DNA from: Clostridia bacterium
Lineage (GTDB): Bacteria; Bacillota; Clostridia; TANB77; CAG-465
Assembly: GCA_900772475.1 (NCBI GenBank)
Contig: CAAHEI010000039.1
Span: 1-64,000, forward strand
Length of the DNA stretch: 64,000 bases
Reading direction: 5' to 3'
A program made the position numbers and the translations under genes. The notes under the pieces were generated by a model. It was not told the origin of the DNA, did not search any database, and saw only the letters and a program-made list of their open reading frames with translations. Positions 1 to 8,436 of the stretch are shown here, piece by piece (position 1 is the stretch's first letter; every line of letters starts with the position of its first letter).

Positions 1-67
1 ATTGGTTGACGATATATACCTCCAATACGGACTTTCACCGATTAGCTAAACGACATGCCTGTCGCAC
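1..67 (-). mobile_element. 5' tip of a group II intron, cut by the window edge
   Basis: Read on the minus strand, the sequence starts GTGCGACAGG at position 67 and soon contains GGTGAAAGTCC. A GTGYG 5' end followed by GTGAAAGTCC is typical of bacterial group II introns. Immediately upstream on that strand is a stem-loop with a T-rich tail (80-99), the kind of site favoured by class C introns, which insert behind terminators. Only the first 67 bases of domain I are present, so the class and the maturase cannot be confirmed here. Confidence 0.6.
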
Positions 68-79
68 AAAATAAATATA

Positions 80-99
80 ACCACGGGATTTCCCGTGGT
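80..99 (-). terminator. Terminator hairpin next to the group II intron
   Basis: An 8-bp stem (80-87 with 92-99) has an AAAT loop on the minus strand and a T-rich tail running to the intron junction at 67. It probably ends transcription of the CYTH gene at 235-831, which is transcribed towards it. Confidence 0.6.
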
Positions 100-234
100 A
101 TATCTAGATATAAAATAAAAAATATATTATACAAAAATAAAACATATACAGAAATAGTTAATATTTAAAATAATATACTTGTAAGAAATATTATTTTTTT
201 GATATGAAGTAACATTTCACAACAATAAAATTAA

Positions 235-831
235 TTACAAAATATTATATTTTTTCTTTATTAATTCAAAAGCTTTTTTCACATCATATTCATCAGTTAT
301 ACTAATGTTACATTCTTTAATATCCTTTAACATTTCTTTTTTTGTATTTTTAATTTCCAAAGCTGACTTTCCATCAAAATTATTCGTATTTTCATATTCG
401 ATTAAAGTACCTAGACCTTCAACAATTTGAAAGGCAAATTCCCTACCATTTTTTTCATATACAATAACATGATACTTTACTTCTATAAGTTTGTAAAATC
501 CCAAAAACACAAATAAACTTTCTGCCTTTATTAAATCGTTACAATCCAAGTTTACTTTTTGTTCTGAAATAACATCTCCATTATTGTCTAATTCTTTATT
601 TTTATATGTTATTTTTCTAATTACTTTTCCATCCAATTTTAGATTTCTTAATATTACAGAATGTTTTAATAATTTTTGTATATTTTCTTTTTTTGTTTCA
701 ACATCTAAATTCGTCAAATATATATCATCAATATCACTTTCACGTATTTTGGTAAAGCCTTCCTTTTCTAGTTTACAAATTGCATCTTCAATTTTTTCAG
801 TTAACCTTACAGTTATTTCTACTTGTTTCAT
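235..831 (-). CDS. CYTH-domain protein (class IV adenylate cyclase / triphosphatase-like)
   Basis: This 198-residue protein resembles the CYTH (CyaB/ThTPase) fold: an N-terminal VEITVRL strand, DIDDIYL near residue 35, a central K/R-rich strand pair, LGFYKLIEVKY in the middle, and EGLGTLIEYE near the end. The usual ExExK signature is degenerate, so the activity (triphosphate hydrolysis or cyclisation) is uncertain. I chose the ATG at 831 because GGGGGG lies just upstream; an ATG at 846 would put that Shine-Dalgarno sequence inside the gene. It stands alone and diverges from the recombinase genes, so it may be cargo of the element. Confidence 0.65.
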   Translation of the reverse strand: MKQVEITVRLTEKIEDAICKLEKEGFTKIRESDIDDIYLTNLDVETKKENIQKLLKHSVILRNLKLDGKVIRKITYKNKELDNNGDVISEQKVNLDCNDLIKAESLFVFLGFYKLIEVKYHVIVYEKNGREFAFQIVEGLGTLIEYENTNNFDGKSALEIKNTKKEMLKDIKECNISITDEYDVKKAFELIKKKYNIL

Positions 832-1029
832 TTCTAATCCCCCCATATATTTCCTTGAGTTTTAGTATATATTAAATTTATAAATTAATCAAATAAAATG
901 AACAAATATATGTAATTATTAAAATATTTAATTTTTCACTTTTTATTAATTATAACTTAAGGCAAAAGAAATATCCTCACTCTTTTATGCATAAAATTTA
1001 TTATAAATGATATAAAGGAGTTAAGAGTA

Positions 1030-1242
1030 ATGCAGATTACAAATATAGAAATACAAAATAAAAAATATGTTCAATTTTATTTAACAAAAGAAGAACTAGA
1101 AAAAGATGAAACAAAAAATATAATTGAAAAATACAAAAAAGAAAAATATAACGTAGCTATTTTCTTAACTGGAAAAGAAGATTATTCCGAAGTTCTTAAA
1201 AACATAATAAAAAAACAAATGGAAGCAAATAAAGATGTCTAA
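1030..1242 (+). CDS. Small hypothetical protein upstream of serine recombinase
   Basis: This is a 70-residue, Lys/Glu-rich protein without recognised domains. It has a good ribosome binding site (AAAGGAG) and reads N-terminal TNIEIQNKKY, then a predicted helix rich in E and K, then a VAIFLTGKEDY segment. Its stop overlaps an ATG at 1235 (ATGTCTAA). That ATG opens a frame leading into the recombinase, which suggests translational coupling. Small ORFs of this sort often precede serine recombinases in clostridial elements. A regulatory or accessory role is inference only. Confidence 0.55.
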   Translation: MQITNIEIQNKKYVQFYLTKEELEKDETKNIIEKYKKEKYNVAIFLTGKEDYSEVLKNIIKKQMEANKDV

Positions 1243-1292
1243 TAATATAATTCTAAATAAAGTCAAACAGGAATTTGACAATAAAATAACAA

Positions 1293-2849
1293 TTGTACGG
1301 ATATTGTAGATTGTCTAGAGATGAAGACAAAGAAAATTATGCAAGTATTGAAGAACAAAAACAAATTATCAAAGATTATGCATTAACTCGTAATTGGACT
1401 ATCTCAGATTTCTATATAGATGACAATGTTTCGGGATATACGTTTAACAGACCTTCATTTACAAAAATGATTGAAAAAGTAAAAGAAGGAAAAATAGATG
1501 TAGTTATAGCAAAAGATTTATCAAGAATCGGAAGACACAACGGAAGGGTATTAGTTTTAATAGATGAATTTAAAAATATTCAAAAAAATTTAATATTAGT
1601 TTCTGAAATGGGTGGTACTTATGATGTTTTAAACGACAGAGATGATACTATTGGAATTACAACATGGTTCAATGAGAGATATGTTAAAGATTGTTCAAGA
1701 AAAACTAGAGACCACATGTATTCTAAACAAAAAACTGGAAGATTAATTATGGGAAGTTATTATGGGTATATAAAAGATCCAGAAGATATAACAAAACTAT
1801 ATATTGATGAAGAATTACGACCTGTTATAGAATTAATATTTAAGCTTTATACTGAAAAAAGTTGTGGAAGAAGAAAAATTTGTGACATTTTAAATAGTAA
1901 GTATAGCTATCCTACTCCATCTTTATACTATCAAACAAAACATTTAGAACGTGGAAGAATATATAAACATCCAGTTCAAAAATTATGGTGTACATATATG
2001 ATAAAGAATATCTTAGAAAATGATATATATTGTGGTACACTTAGAACCCATAAGAAAAAAACTGTATCTATAAGAGGCAAGGTTGTAAAACTTCCAGAGG
2101 AGCAACATTTTGTGTTTGAAAATCATCATGAACCAATTATATCTAAAGAAACTTTTAACTTAGCACAAGAGATAAGAAAAAGAAAAGTAAATACAAAAAG
2201 TACATCAAGTACAAGAAAAAGAATTTATTACTTTTCAGGACTTTGCAGATGTGGTGATTGTGGATTTGGAGTAAGTGGAATTACAATAACAAAAAAACAT
2301 TCTCAAAAAGGCTATGAATGTTCTAGTTATAGAACTTACGGAAAAGCCAGATGTAAATGCCATGAAATTAAAGAATCAGATATAATTATACATTTTAAGG
2401 AATTTTTAAAATGTATAAAAAAACAATACATTAATGAAATAAATAAAATACAATTTAAAACAAAAACTAATGTTAAAACAAATAATAAAGAAAAATTTAA
2501 ATTTAAGATCGAAGAACTAAATGCTGAACTTAAAGTCCTACTAAATCAAAAAATTAAAGATTTAACCAATACTACAAATGATTATCAAAAAAAAATAATT
2601 GAAGATACATATATAGAATTAGAAAAAGATAAAACTAATCGTATACAACAATTACAAAAACTATTAGAACAACAACAGGAAGATTTAGACATAAAAAAAT
2701 TAAAGACGGCAATAGAGTATTTTGATGATATTATAAAATCTAATAAACCAAATAGATATATTTTAGAGTGTTTAATTAATAAGATATGGATTTATCACGA
2801 TAAGAGTGTGAAATTCGAGCTAAAACCAGACATTAAAAAGTTAGTATAA
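1293..2849 (+). CDS. Large serine recombinase (probable 5' frameshift)
   Basis: The 518-residue frame has the order expected of large serine integrases. A resolvase catalytic domain spans about 1-150, with YGYCRLS carrying the nucleophile Ser8 and KDLSRIGR supplying the arginines. A recombinase domain follows at about 160-290. A zinc ribbon lies at about 315-360 (CRCGDCG, then CSSY and CKC). A coiled coil lies at about 390-470. The frame opens with TTG at 1293, has no ribosome binding site, and its codons follow a TAA. The coupled ATG at 1235 encodes about 20 suitable N-terminal residues in another frame and stops at 1310. A one-base indel near 1291-1303 would join the two. The gene lies beside a split peroxiredoxin gene and is the likely integrase. 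Confidence 0.85.
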   Translation: MYGYCRLSRDEDKENYASIEEQKQIIKDYALTRNWTISDFYIDDNVSGYTFNRPSFTKMIEKVKEGKIDVVIAKDLSRIGRHNGRVLVLIDEFKNIQKNLILVSEMGGTYDVLNDRDDTIGITTWFNERYVKDCSRKTRDHMYSKQKTGRLIMGSYYGYIKDPEDITKLYIDEELRPVIELIFKLYTEKSCGRRKICDILNSKYSYPTPSLYYQTKHLERGRIYKHPVQKLWCTYMIKNILENDIYCGTLRTHKKKTVSIRGKVVKLPEEQHFVFENHHEPIISKETFNLAQEIRKRKVNTKSTSSTRKRIYYFSGLCRCGDCGFGVSGITITKKHSQKGYECSSYRTYGKARCKCHEIKESDIIIHFKEFLKCIKKQYINEINKIQFKTKTNVKTNNKEKFKFKIEELNAELKVLLNQKIKDLTNTTNDYQKKIIEDTYIELEKDKTNRIQQLQKLLEQQQEDLDIKKLKTAIEYFDDIIKSNKPNRYILECLINKIWIYHDKSVKFELKPDIKKLV

Positions 2850-2882
2850 TAGAACTTTTTCAAAATAATGTGTTATATATTT

Positions 2883-2969
2883 AAAAGTTATTTGAAAAAA
2901 GTGGCTAAATATGTGAAAAGTCGTTTGAAAAATGTGCATATTTTCCGCAAAAGTCGTTTGATTTTTGTG
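2883..2969 (+). repeat. Three direct repeats at exact 33-bp spacing
   Basis: Units of about 21 bp, close to AAAAGTCGTTTGAAAAATGTG, start at 2883, 2916 and 2949. The spacing is exactly 33 bp, about three helical turns. They lie between the recombinase stop codon and the junction with the peroxiredoxin fragment, where recombinase-binding or attachment-site arm sequences would be expected. An ORF crosses them (2868-3077) but has no ribosome binding site and is probably not translated. Confidence 0.6.
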
Positions 2970-3000
2970 AAATATAGAAATAACAATCCCCAAATTGTAA

Positions 3001-3543
3001 GTATTTACCCCCGTCTGTACAACGGAGTTTCTAGCTTTTGCAAAAATGTATCCAGAATTTCAAAAAAGAAATTGTGAATTATTAGGACTTTCAATTGATA
3101 GTACCCCTTCACATCTAGCCTGGGTAAATAATATACAAAAGTCTACAGGTATAACGATTCCATTTCCAATAATAGCAGATAGAGATATGCAAATTGCAAA
3201 AAAATATTCAATGATTGCTCCAAATATTGATAATACACAAACAGTAAGATCAGTCTTCTTTATTTGTCCAGATCAAACAATTAGAGCTATTTTACAATAT
3301 CCTATGACAAATGGTAGAAATATTGCAGAAGTATTGCGACTTCTTGATGCTATGCAATTTACAGATGAAAACAAAATAATGACACCAGCAAATTGGTTAC
3401 CAAATCAACCTGGTATAACACCAATGCCAAGTACTTACGATGAACTTGTTAAAAAGCAAAATAACTTAACTGGATTTAATTGTATTGATTGGTATCTATG
3501 TTTTAACACAAATATACCAAATGATATTCTTTATGATAAATAA
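3001..3543 (+). pseudogene. 1-Cys peroxiredoxin (AhpC/TSA, Prx6-type), N-terminal part missing
   Basis: From 3001 the frame reads V-FTPVCTTEFLAF, which includes the peroxidatic Cys motif. It continues through GLSIDS, HLAW and the Prx6-type C-terminal domain with PMTNGRN and PANW. The frame opens right after a TAA at 2998-3000, and the first 40 or so residues expected of the family are absent. An internal ATG at 3046 could start a 165-residue protein lacking the catalytic Cys. The break coincides with the recombinase-side repeats, so an integrated element has probably split the gene, with the 5' half outside the window. Excision could restore it. Confidence 0.8.
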
Positions 3544-3569
3544 AAAGAAAAATTTAGGGAGGTATTGAT

Positions 3570-3710
3570 ATGAATAATAGTTGTTGTTCAAGTTCTGGAA
3601 ATGGCCTTTTTGGTGGCAACTGTTGTATTATTGTTGTTCTTATAATAATAGTACTATTCTGTTGCTGTTCAAGCAATGGAAATTCAAATAATAATTGTTG
3701 TATGTTATAA
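3570..3710 (+). CDS. Cys-rich single-span membrane mini-protein (YjcZ-like)
   Basis: This 46-residue protein has a strong ribosome binding site (AGGGAGG, spacing 7). It carries nine cysteines in pairs or triplets (residues 5-6, 18-19, 31-33, 43-44) flanking one hydrophobic span, IIVVLIIIVLF. Small Gly/Asn-rich spore-associated proteins of the YjcZ type share the plan of a short polar head plus one membrane helix, but this one is unusually cysteine-rich. It follows the peroxiredoxin fragment by 26 bases and ends at a terminator, so the two could be co-transcribed. Function unknown. Confidence 0.6.
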   Translation: MNNSCCSSSGNGLFGGNCCIIVVLIIIVLFCCCSSNGNSNNNCCML

Positions 3711-3716
3711 CAAATT

Positions 3717-3741
3717 AGCCCTAGCATTTTTAGCTAGGGCT
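3717..3741. terminator. Terminator, probably bidirectional
   Basis: A perfect 9-bp stem (AGCCCTAGC, 3717-3725, with 3733-3741) has an A+T loop and A/T-rich flanks. It lies between the plus-strand mini-protein gene and the convergent YolD-like gene. Confidence 0.75.
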
Positions 3742-3813
3742 TAATAAATATATATTTTTTTATTTATTTATTAAATAATAATACCATAGTAAGTAACTTT
3801 ATTGTCTTAATTT

Positions 3814-4245
3814 TTATTCCATTTGAATATCATAAATATTCTCAATATTTATTTTTTCGCCTGAATCTAATAATATTCTTTTTTTATACTCATCTATTTT
3901 TGTAACGAATCCATTTAAAATAAAATACTTTCCTCCACTTTTTTTCAAATCTTTTACAAAATATATAATTTTTACATATATATTTTTTTGTATATTTAAT
4001 TTTATATAATTTAATTTTTGATCAATTATACACTTTAAATTATCATCAATAATTAACATCTCATCCGTTGTTCTGACAGTTTCATCTATTGCATCACTAT
4101 ATCCGGTTAATGCTGCAAATGGTGCAAATTGAAAAGCTCTATTTGATATACTCATTTTTTCATGTTTACTTGAGACATGATGTTCTAGATTTATAATATC
4201 ACTATAGTCATCATTTATTAATTCAAACTTATTCACTGTGTCCAC
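3814..4245 (-). CDS. YolD-like protein
   Basis: This 143-residue protein carries the YolD signature near residues 35-60 (RAFQFAPFAALTGYSDAI, then ETVR). YolD family members are encoded beside Y-family polymerases and are thought to be UmuD-like partners in mutagenic repair. Its start overlaps the end of the UvrX-like polymerase gene by 17 bases, so the two are translationally coupled. The C-terminal half is Lys/Ile-rich and ends in strands reading ILLDSGEKINIENI. Function by family and context; the biochemical role in this host is not visible from sequence. Confidence 0.8.
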   Translation of the reverse strand: MDTVNKFELINDDYSDIINLEHHVSSKHEKMSISNRAFQFAPFAALTGYSDAIDETVRTTDEMLIIDDNLKCIIDQKLNYIKLNIQKNIYVKIIYFVKDLKKSGGKYFILNGFVTKIDEYKKRILLDSGEKINIENIYDIQME

Positions 4246-5713
4246 CTATCTGCCTATTTCTACTAAGCGTAGTTGCTCCTTCCTCTAAATTAAACGCCTT
4301 AATAATTGCATTTTTTCCATATTTATTTTTTATACCTATAACAGTTTCTTGTAATTTCTTTTCTTTTTGTAATTTTTCATCTTGTTTTAATTTTTTTTCA
4401 ATATCTGTAAAAAAATCTAATTGCTCATATGATGTTGATATTTTATCCTCTCTTAATAAATTTCCAACACAAATATTAATCTTTCTAATTAATAAATCTT
4501 TATTTACTATTTTATCAAAAAGCTTCAAAAATCCATCCATAATAGTCATAGTAGAAGATGTCATATTTTCTAATCTAAATGTTCCATGTGCAGGTTTTGG
4601 CACCATTCTTCCATATTTATCTTCCTTTAACTTTCCATTAAAATCGCTATTATACTTTAAATTTTCCGCATCATAATCAACTGTCAAAACTAACATGTCT
4701 GTCAAATATTTCTTACCAACCATATCTAATACAAGTAAATCTACCATTTCTTTTAATATCAACCTACTTTTTTCATAATTATATGGACAACTTAAAACTT
4801 GACCAGAACTTATACTTTTACTTTCAGGTTTGCATCTCTTTATATCAGATATAGTTGTACATTCCCATCCCCAACTATGATCAATTAAAAGTTCTGCATT
4901 AACTCCAAATAATCTATATAACAAATCTTCATTTAAAATAGAACATCTTGCCACATCTCCCATTGTATAAATACCATATCTTTCAAGACTTTTGCTATAT
5001 CCCTTTCCAACTCTCCAAAAATCTGTAATTGGAGTATGTGACCATAATTTTTTTCTAAAACTTCTCTCATCTAATATTGCAATTCTCACCCCATTACAAT
5101 CAGGTTCAGCATGTTTTGCAAGTATATCCATTGCTACCTTACACAAAAACATATTTGTACCAATTCCAGCTGTAGCAGTTATACCAGTTGTTCTATATAC
5201 ATCCATAATAATTTTAGATACCAATTCCTTAGCTGTAACATTGTATGTTTTTAGATAACTTGTTAAATCACAAAACACCTCGTCAATCGAATACGAAAAT
5301 ATATCATCTGGAGAAATATATTTTAAATAAACATTATATATATCAGTACTATATTTCATATAATAAGCCATTCTAGGTTTAGCAATTATGAAATCTAATT
5401 CCAAACTGTTATTGTTTTCTAATTTTGTATCGTCATACGATTTACCAATAAATTTGTTATTATTTGCTTTTAATCTTCTTTTAAAATTTATATTTCTAAC
5501 TTTTTCATTAACTTCAAAAAGTCTTGCTCGTCCTGGAATTCCATATTTTTTTAAACTAGGTGAAACTGCTAGACATATAGTTTTTTCCGTTCTAGAACTA
5601 TCAGCAACCACAAGGTTTGTTGTTAGAGGATCAAGGCCTCTTTCTATACATTCTACTGAAGCATAAAATGATTTTAAATCAATAGAAGCATATACTCTTT
5701 CCACATTTTTCAC
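4229..5713 (-). CDS. Y-family DNA polymerase (UvrX/ImuB-like)
   Basis: This 494-residue translesion polymerase has the first catalytic Asp in YASIDLKSFYASVE (Asp12) and the second acidic pair in SIDEVF near residue 140. GITATAGIGTN follows, then the thumb and little-finger regions. The start has a GAGGTG ribosome binding site 5 bases upstream. It forms an operon with the overlapping yolD gene, and the PflX-like gene lies 15 bases upstream. Family members bypass lesions during the SOS response. I see no clear LexA box directly in front of it, perhaps because transcription begins further upstream. Confidence 0.9.
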   Translation of the reverse strand: MKNVERVYASIDLKSFYASVECIERGLDPLTTNLVVADSSRTEKTICLAVSPSLKKYGIPGRARLFEVNEKVRNINFKRRLKANNNKFIGKSYDDTKLENNNSLELDFIIAKPRMAYYMKYSTDIYNVYLKYISPDDIFSYSIDEVFCDLTSYLKTYNVTAKELVSKIIMDVYRTTGITATAGIGTNMFLCKVAMDILAKHAEPDCNGVRIAILDERSFRKKLWSHTPITDFWRVGKGYSKSLERYGIYTMGDVARCSILNEDLLYRLFGVNAELLIDHSWGWECTTISDIKRCKPESKSISSGQVLSCPYNYEKSRLILKEMVDLLVLDMVGKKYLTDMLVLTVDYDAENLKYNSDFNGKLKEDKYGRMVPKPAHGTFRLENMTSSTMTIMDGFLKLFDKIVNKDLLIRKINICVGNLLREDKISTSYEQLDFFTDIEKKLKQDEKLQKEKKLQETVIGIKNKYGKNAIIKAFNLEEGATTLSRNRQIGGHSE

Positions 5714-5728
5714 CTCTTAATTAATAAA

Positions 5729-6610
5729 TTAAAAATTAGGCACATATTTTTCCTCATTTTTTCCAAGTCTTTGAAAATATCCATTTTCAAGGCCTAAATT
5801 GCACATATACTTTTCAATAATATGATATTCTTTTTTTGTTATTTTCCTATTTAACTCATTTATATTTTGTGCTTCATTTGTTGGAAAATACTGTGCCATA
5901 ATACTCACATAAGCCTCTTTACCAATATTTTCTACAATCCATTCTAATACATTCTTAGTATTTTTAGTATTATTTGGAAGTATTAAATTTCGTATAATTA
6001 ATCCTTTTTTTATTATACCATTATCATCAAATATAGGATGTCCAACTTGCCTATACATTTCAAGGATTGCACTAGAGGCAAAGTCAAAGTATTTATTTAC
6101 ACCAGAATATTTAAGCCCCAATTCATTACTACAGTATTTAAAATCTGGAAGATAAACATCAATAAGGCCATCTAACTCCTTTATAGTATCTACATTTTCA
6201 TATCCACTAGAATTATATATTACAGGAATATTAAGTCCATTTTTCTTCGCTAAAATTAAAGCCTCTTTTATGTGTAAAGCATAAATGGTAGGTGTAACTA
6301 AGTTTATATTACAAACTCCCTCTTCCTGTAAATTCAAAAATATATCAGCAAGTTCTTTTATTGAAATTTCTTTTCCTTTTCCCTCTTTACTTATTTTATA
6401 ATTTTGACAATAAACACACCTCAAATTACAATTAGAAAAAAATACTGCTCCTGAGCCTTTAGTTCCACTTATACAAGGTTCCTCATAAAAAAATTTATAG
6501 CTAAGTGCTATTTTTACATTTTCTCCTGATTTACAAAAACCTCTTTTTTTATTTTCCCTATCCACTAAGCACATATGTGGACATAAATTACATTTATTTA
6601 AATACATCAT
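5729..6610 (-). CDS. Radical SAM protein, PflX-like (COG1313)
   Basis: This 293-residue protein has the radical SAM cluster motif CNLRCVYCQN near residues 61-70. An N-terminal CNLCPHMC motif could hold a second metal site. This arrangement matches the PflX/YgiQ-neighbour group related to pyruvate formate-lyase activating enzyme, whose substrate is unknown. Other family features are the Gly-rich GTKGSGAVFFSN before the cluster and YLPDFKY in the middle. No convincing ribosome binding site precedes either of the two adjacent ATG codons. It is the first gene of the tight minus-strand run leading to the translesion polymerase. Confidence 0.8.
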   Translation of the reverse strand: MMYLNKCNLCPHMCLVDRENKKRGFCKSGENVKIALSYKFFYEEPCISGTKGSGAVFFSNCNLRCVYCQNYKISKEGKGKEISIKELADIFLNLQEEGVCNINLVTPTIYALHIKEALILAKKNGLNIPVIYNSSGYENVDTIKELDGLIDVYLPDFKYCSNELGLKYSGVNKYFDFASSAILEMYRQVGHPIFDDNGIIKKGLIIRNLILPNNTKNTKNVLEWIVENIGKEAYVSIMAQYFPTNEAQNINELNRKITKKEYHIIEKYMCNLGLENGYFQRLGKNEEKYVPNF

Positions 6611-6666
6611 AATAATATAATTATACAGTAATTAAATTATAAAAACAAGTTTAATAGTTAGAATTT

Positions 6667-8292
6667 CTATACTAAGCAAGCTACTTTTTTTAGCTCTCTT
6701 GCATTATCTAAAGCTATTGTTGTAATAGTACCAGACGAAATTCTTGCTATTTCTTTTATTGCCATATTATCATCTAAAAGTTCTATTTTAGATGATGTAT
6801 GGTTATTTAATGATTTTTTAGAAATATAATAGTGATAGTCAGCATAAGCTGCAACTACAGCTAAGTGAGTAATACATAGTACTTGATGATTTTTTGAAAC
6901 CTCTTTTAATTTAAGACCTACAGCACTACCAGATTTTCCACTTATTCCAGTATCTACCTCATCAAATATTAAAACAGGTACACTATCAGTTTTTGAAAGA
7001 ACGTTTTTTATAGCTAGCATTATTCTTGAAATTTCACCACCCGATGCAATTTTACTAAGACTTTTATAATCATCACCTAAATTTGTTATTATTTTAAATG
7101 AAACATTATCTAATCCCCTACTTTTAAAATTTCTATCCTTACTAAACTCAACATTTACTTTAATCCTAGCATTTTTCATTTCTAAATCACTTAGTTCTAT
7201 ATTTATTTTTTCCTGTAATTTTTTTGCCATATCTTTTCTTATACTACTCATTTTACATGAAAGTTCATACATTTTTTCTTGTATATTTTCTAATTTTTTT
7301 TGAACCTCATTTAAATGTTCTTCCATGTTTTCTATTTCCTCTTTTTTTGCAATATTTGACTCTTTATACTTTAATATTTCTTCAATATTATTTCCGTATT
7401 TTCTCTTTAAAGAATAAAGTAAATCTAGTCTTTTTATAACATCATTATTATAATTTTCATCAAATGATAATTCCTCTTTATAATTAAATAATTCCTGTGA
7501 CATATCTTCTAAGTCATAATATATTCCTTCTATTCTATCACTTTGTTTCTTATACATATCATTAAACTGAGATATCCTATTCAAATTTTTTACAACTTCA
7601 TTTATATTATTTAATATATCAGATGATATTAATTCTTCTGAAATATTAAGTGCTTCATTAATTTTTTCAGCATTTCTCATAATTTTTGATTTTTCTTCTA
7701 ACTGTTCTTCTTCACCAACTTTAAAATTTGCCTCTTCTATTTCATTTATTTCATAATCTAATAGATCAAGCATTCTCTTTCTTTCTTTTTCACTTCCAAA
7801 ATTTTCTTTTAATTCAAGGCTAAATTTTATATATTGGTTATATAACTTAGTATACTCTTCTTTATCTTCTAAAAGTTCATCTTTAGCATATGCATCTAAA
7901 TAAGTTATATGGTTTGATTCATCTAATAAATTTTGATTATCATTTTGTCCATGGATGTTAATAACATGACTCATATATTCTTTTAATTCATTTACTGTAA
8001 CAAGTCTACCATTAATCTTACATTTATTTTTTCCATTTACACTTATTTCTCTTGAGACTATATCGTTTTCCGTATTAGAATCTGTATTTATCATAATTTC
8101 AACTAAACAATAATTCTCACCTGTTTTTATTACATCCTTAGAAAATCTAGAGCCACAAATTAGAGATAAAGCATCTACAAGCAAACTTTTTCCAGCACCT
8201 GTTTCTCCTGTAATTATATTAAGCCCTTTTTTAAAATCCACCGTTATATTATCTATTATACCTATATTTTCTATGTGTAAAGTTTCTATCAC
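6667..8292 (-). CDS. recN: DNA repair protein RecN
   Basis: This 541-residue SMC-like ATPase acts in double-strand break repair. The Walker A motif GETGAGKS lies at residues 29-36, and a long central coiled coil runs from about 160 to 380. The ABC signature region is KIASGGEISRIMLAI, and Walker B/D-loop is VLIFDEVDTGISG. The length is at the short end for RecN. It starts with ATG behind an AGGTGG-type site and has a near-consensus promoter (8329-8356). Two LexA-like boxes (8311-8322, 8356-8367) suggest SOS control. It diverges from the glycosyltransferase gene. Confidence 0.95.
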   Translation of the reverse strand: MIETLHIENIGIIDNITVDFKKGLNIITGETGAGKSLLVDALSLICGSRFSKDVIKTGENYCLVEIMINTDSNTENDIVSREISVNGKNKCKINGRLVTVNELKEYMSHVINIHGQNDNQNLLDESNHITYLDAYAKDELLEDKEEYTKLYNQYIKFSLELKENFGSEKERKRMLDLLDYEINEIEEANFKVGEEEQLEEKSKIMRNAEKINEALNISEELISSDILNNINEVVKNLNRISQFNDMYKKQSDRIEGIYYDLEDMSQELFNYKEELSFDENYNNDVIKRLDLLYSLKRKYGNNIEEILKYKESNIAKKEEIENMEEHLNEVQKKLENIQEKMYELSCKMSSIRKDMAKKLQEKINIELSDLEMKNARIKVNVEFSKDRNFKSRGLDNVSFKIITNLGDDYKSLSKIASGGEISRIMLAIKNVLSKTDSVPVLIFDEVDTGISGKSGSAVGLKLKEVSKNHQVLCITHLAVVAAYADYHYYISKKSLNNHTSSKIELLDDNMAIKEIARISSGTITTIALDNARELKKVACLV

Positions 8293-8328
8293 AATACCAC
8301 CTCATTAAATAAACATTTGTTTTCAAAT

Positions 8329-8356
8329 ATTATATCACATTTAATTTTTTTGTCAA
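8329..8356 (-). promoter_or_regulatory. recN sigma-A promoter with LexA-like boxes nearby
   Basis: On the minus strand TTGACA (8351-8356) and TATAAT (8329-8334) are separated by 16 bases. Possible SOS boxes flank it: AAACAAATGTTT (8311-8322) just downstream of the -10, and GAACAAATGTAT (8356-8367) touching the -35. Both resemble the GAAC-N4-GTTC plan of Firmicute LexA sites but are imperfect. Confidence 0.7.
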
Positions 8357-8381
8357 TACATTTGTTCTTTTTACTATAATA

Positions 8382-8410
8382 TTGACGAATAATATAATAA
8401 CTGATATAAT
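8382..8410 (+). promoter_or_regulatory. Sigma-A promoter of the glycosyltransferase-thyX-tmk run
   Basis: TTGACG (8382-8387) and a perfect TATAAT (8405-8410) are 17 bases apart. They lie 27 bases upstream of the plus-strand gene starting at 8437. Confidence 0.8.
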
Positions 8411-8436
8411 TATTTCATAAAAAAGAGGTAATTAAT

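Noticed and set aside
2883..2969. CRISPR array
   Set aside because: Only three imperfect units; intervening 12-base segments are far too short to be spacers, and no cas genes are present.
2868..3077. 69-codon plus-strand ORF over the repeats
   Set aside because: No ribosome binding site, Lys/Ser/Val repeats mirror the DNA repeats, and it overlaps the peroxiredoxin fragment in another frame.
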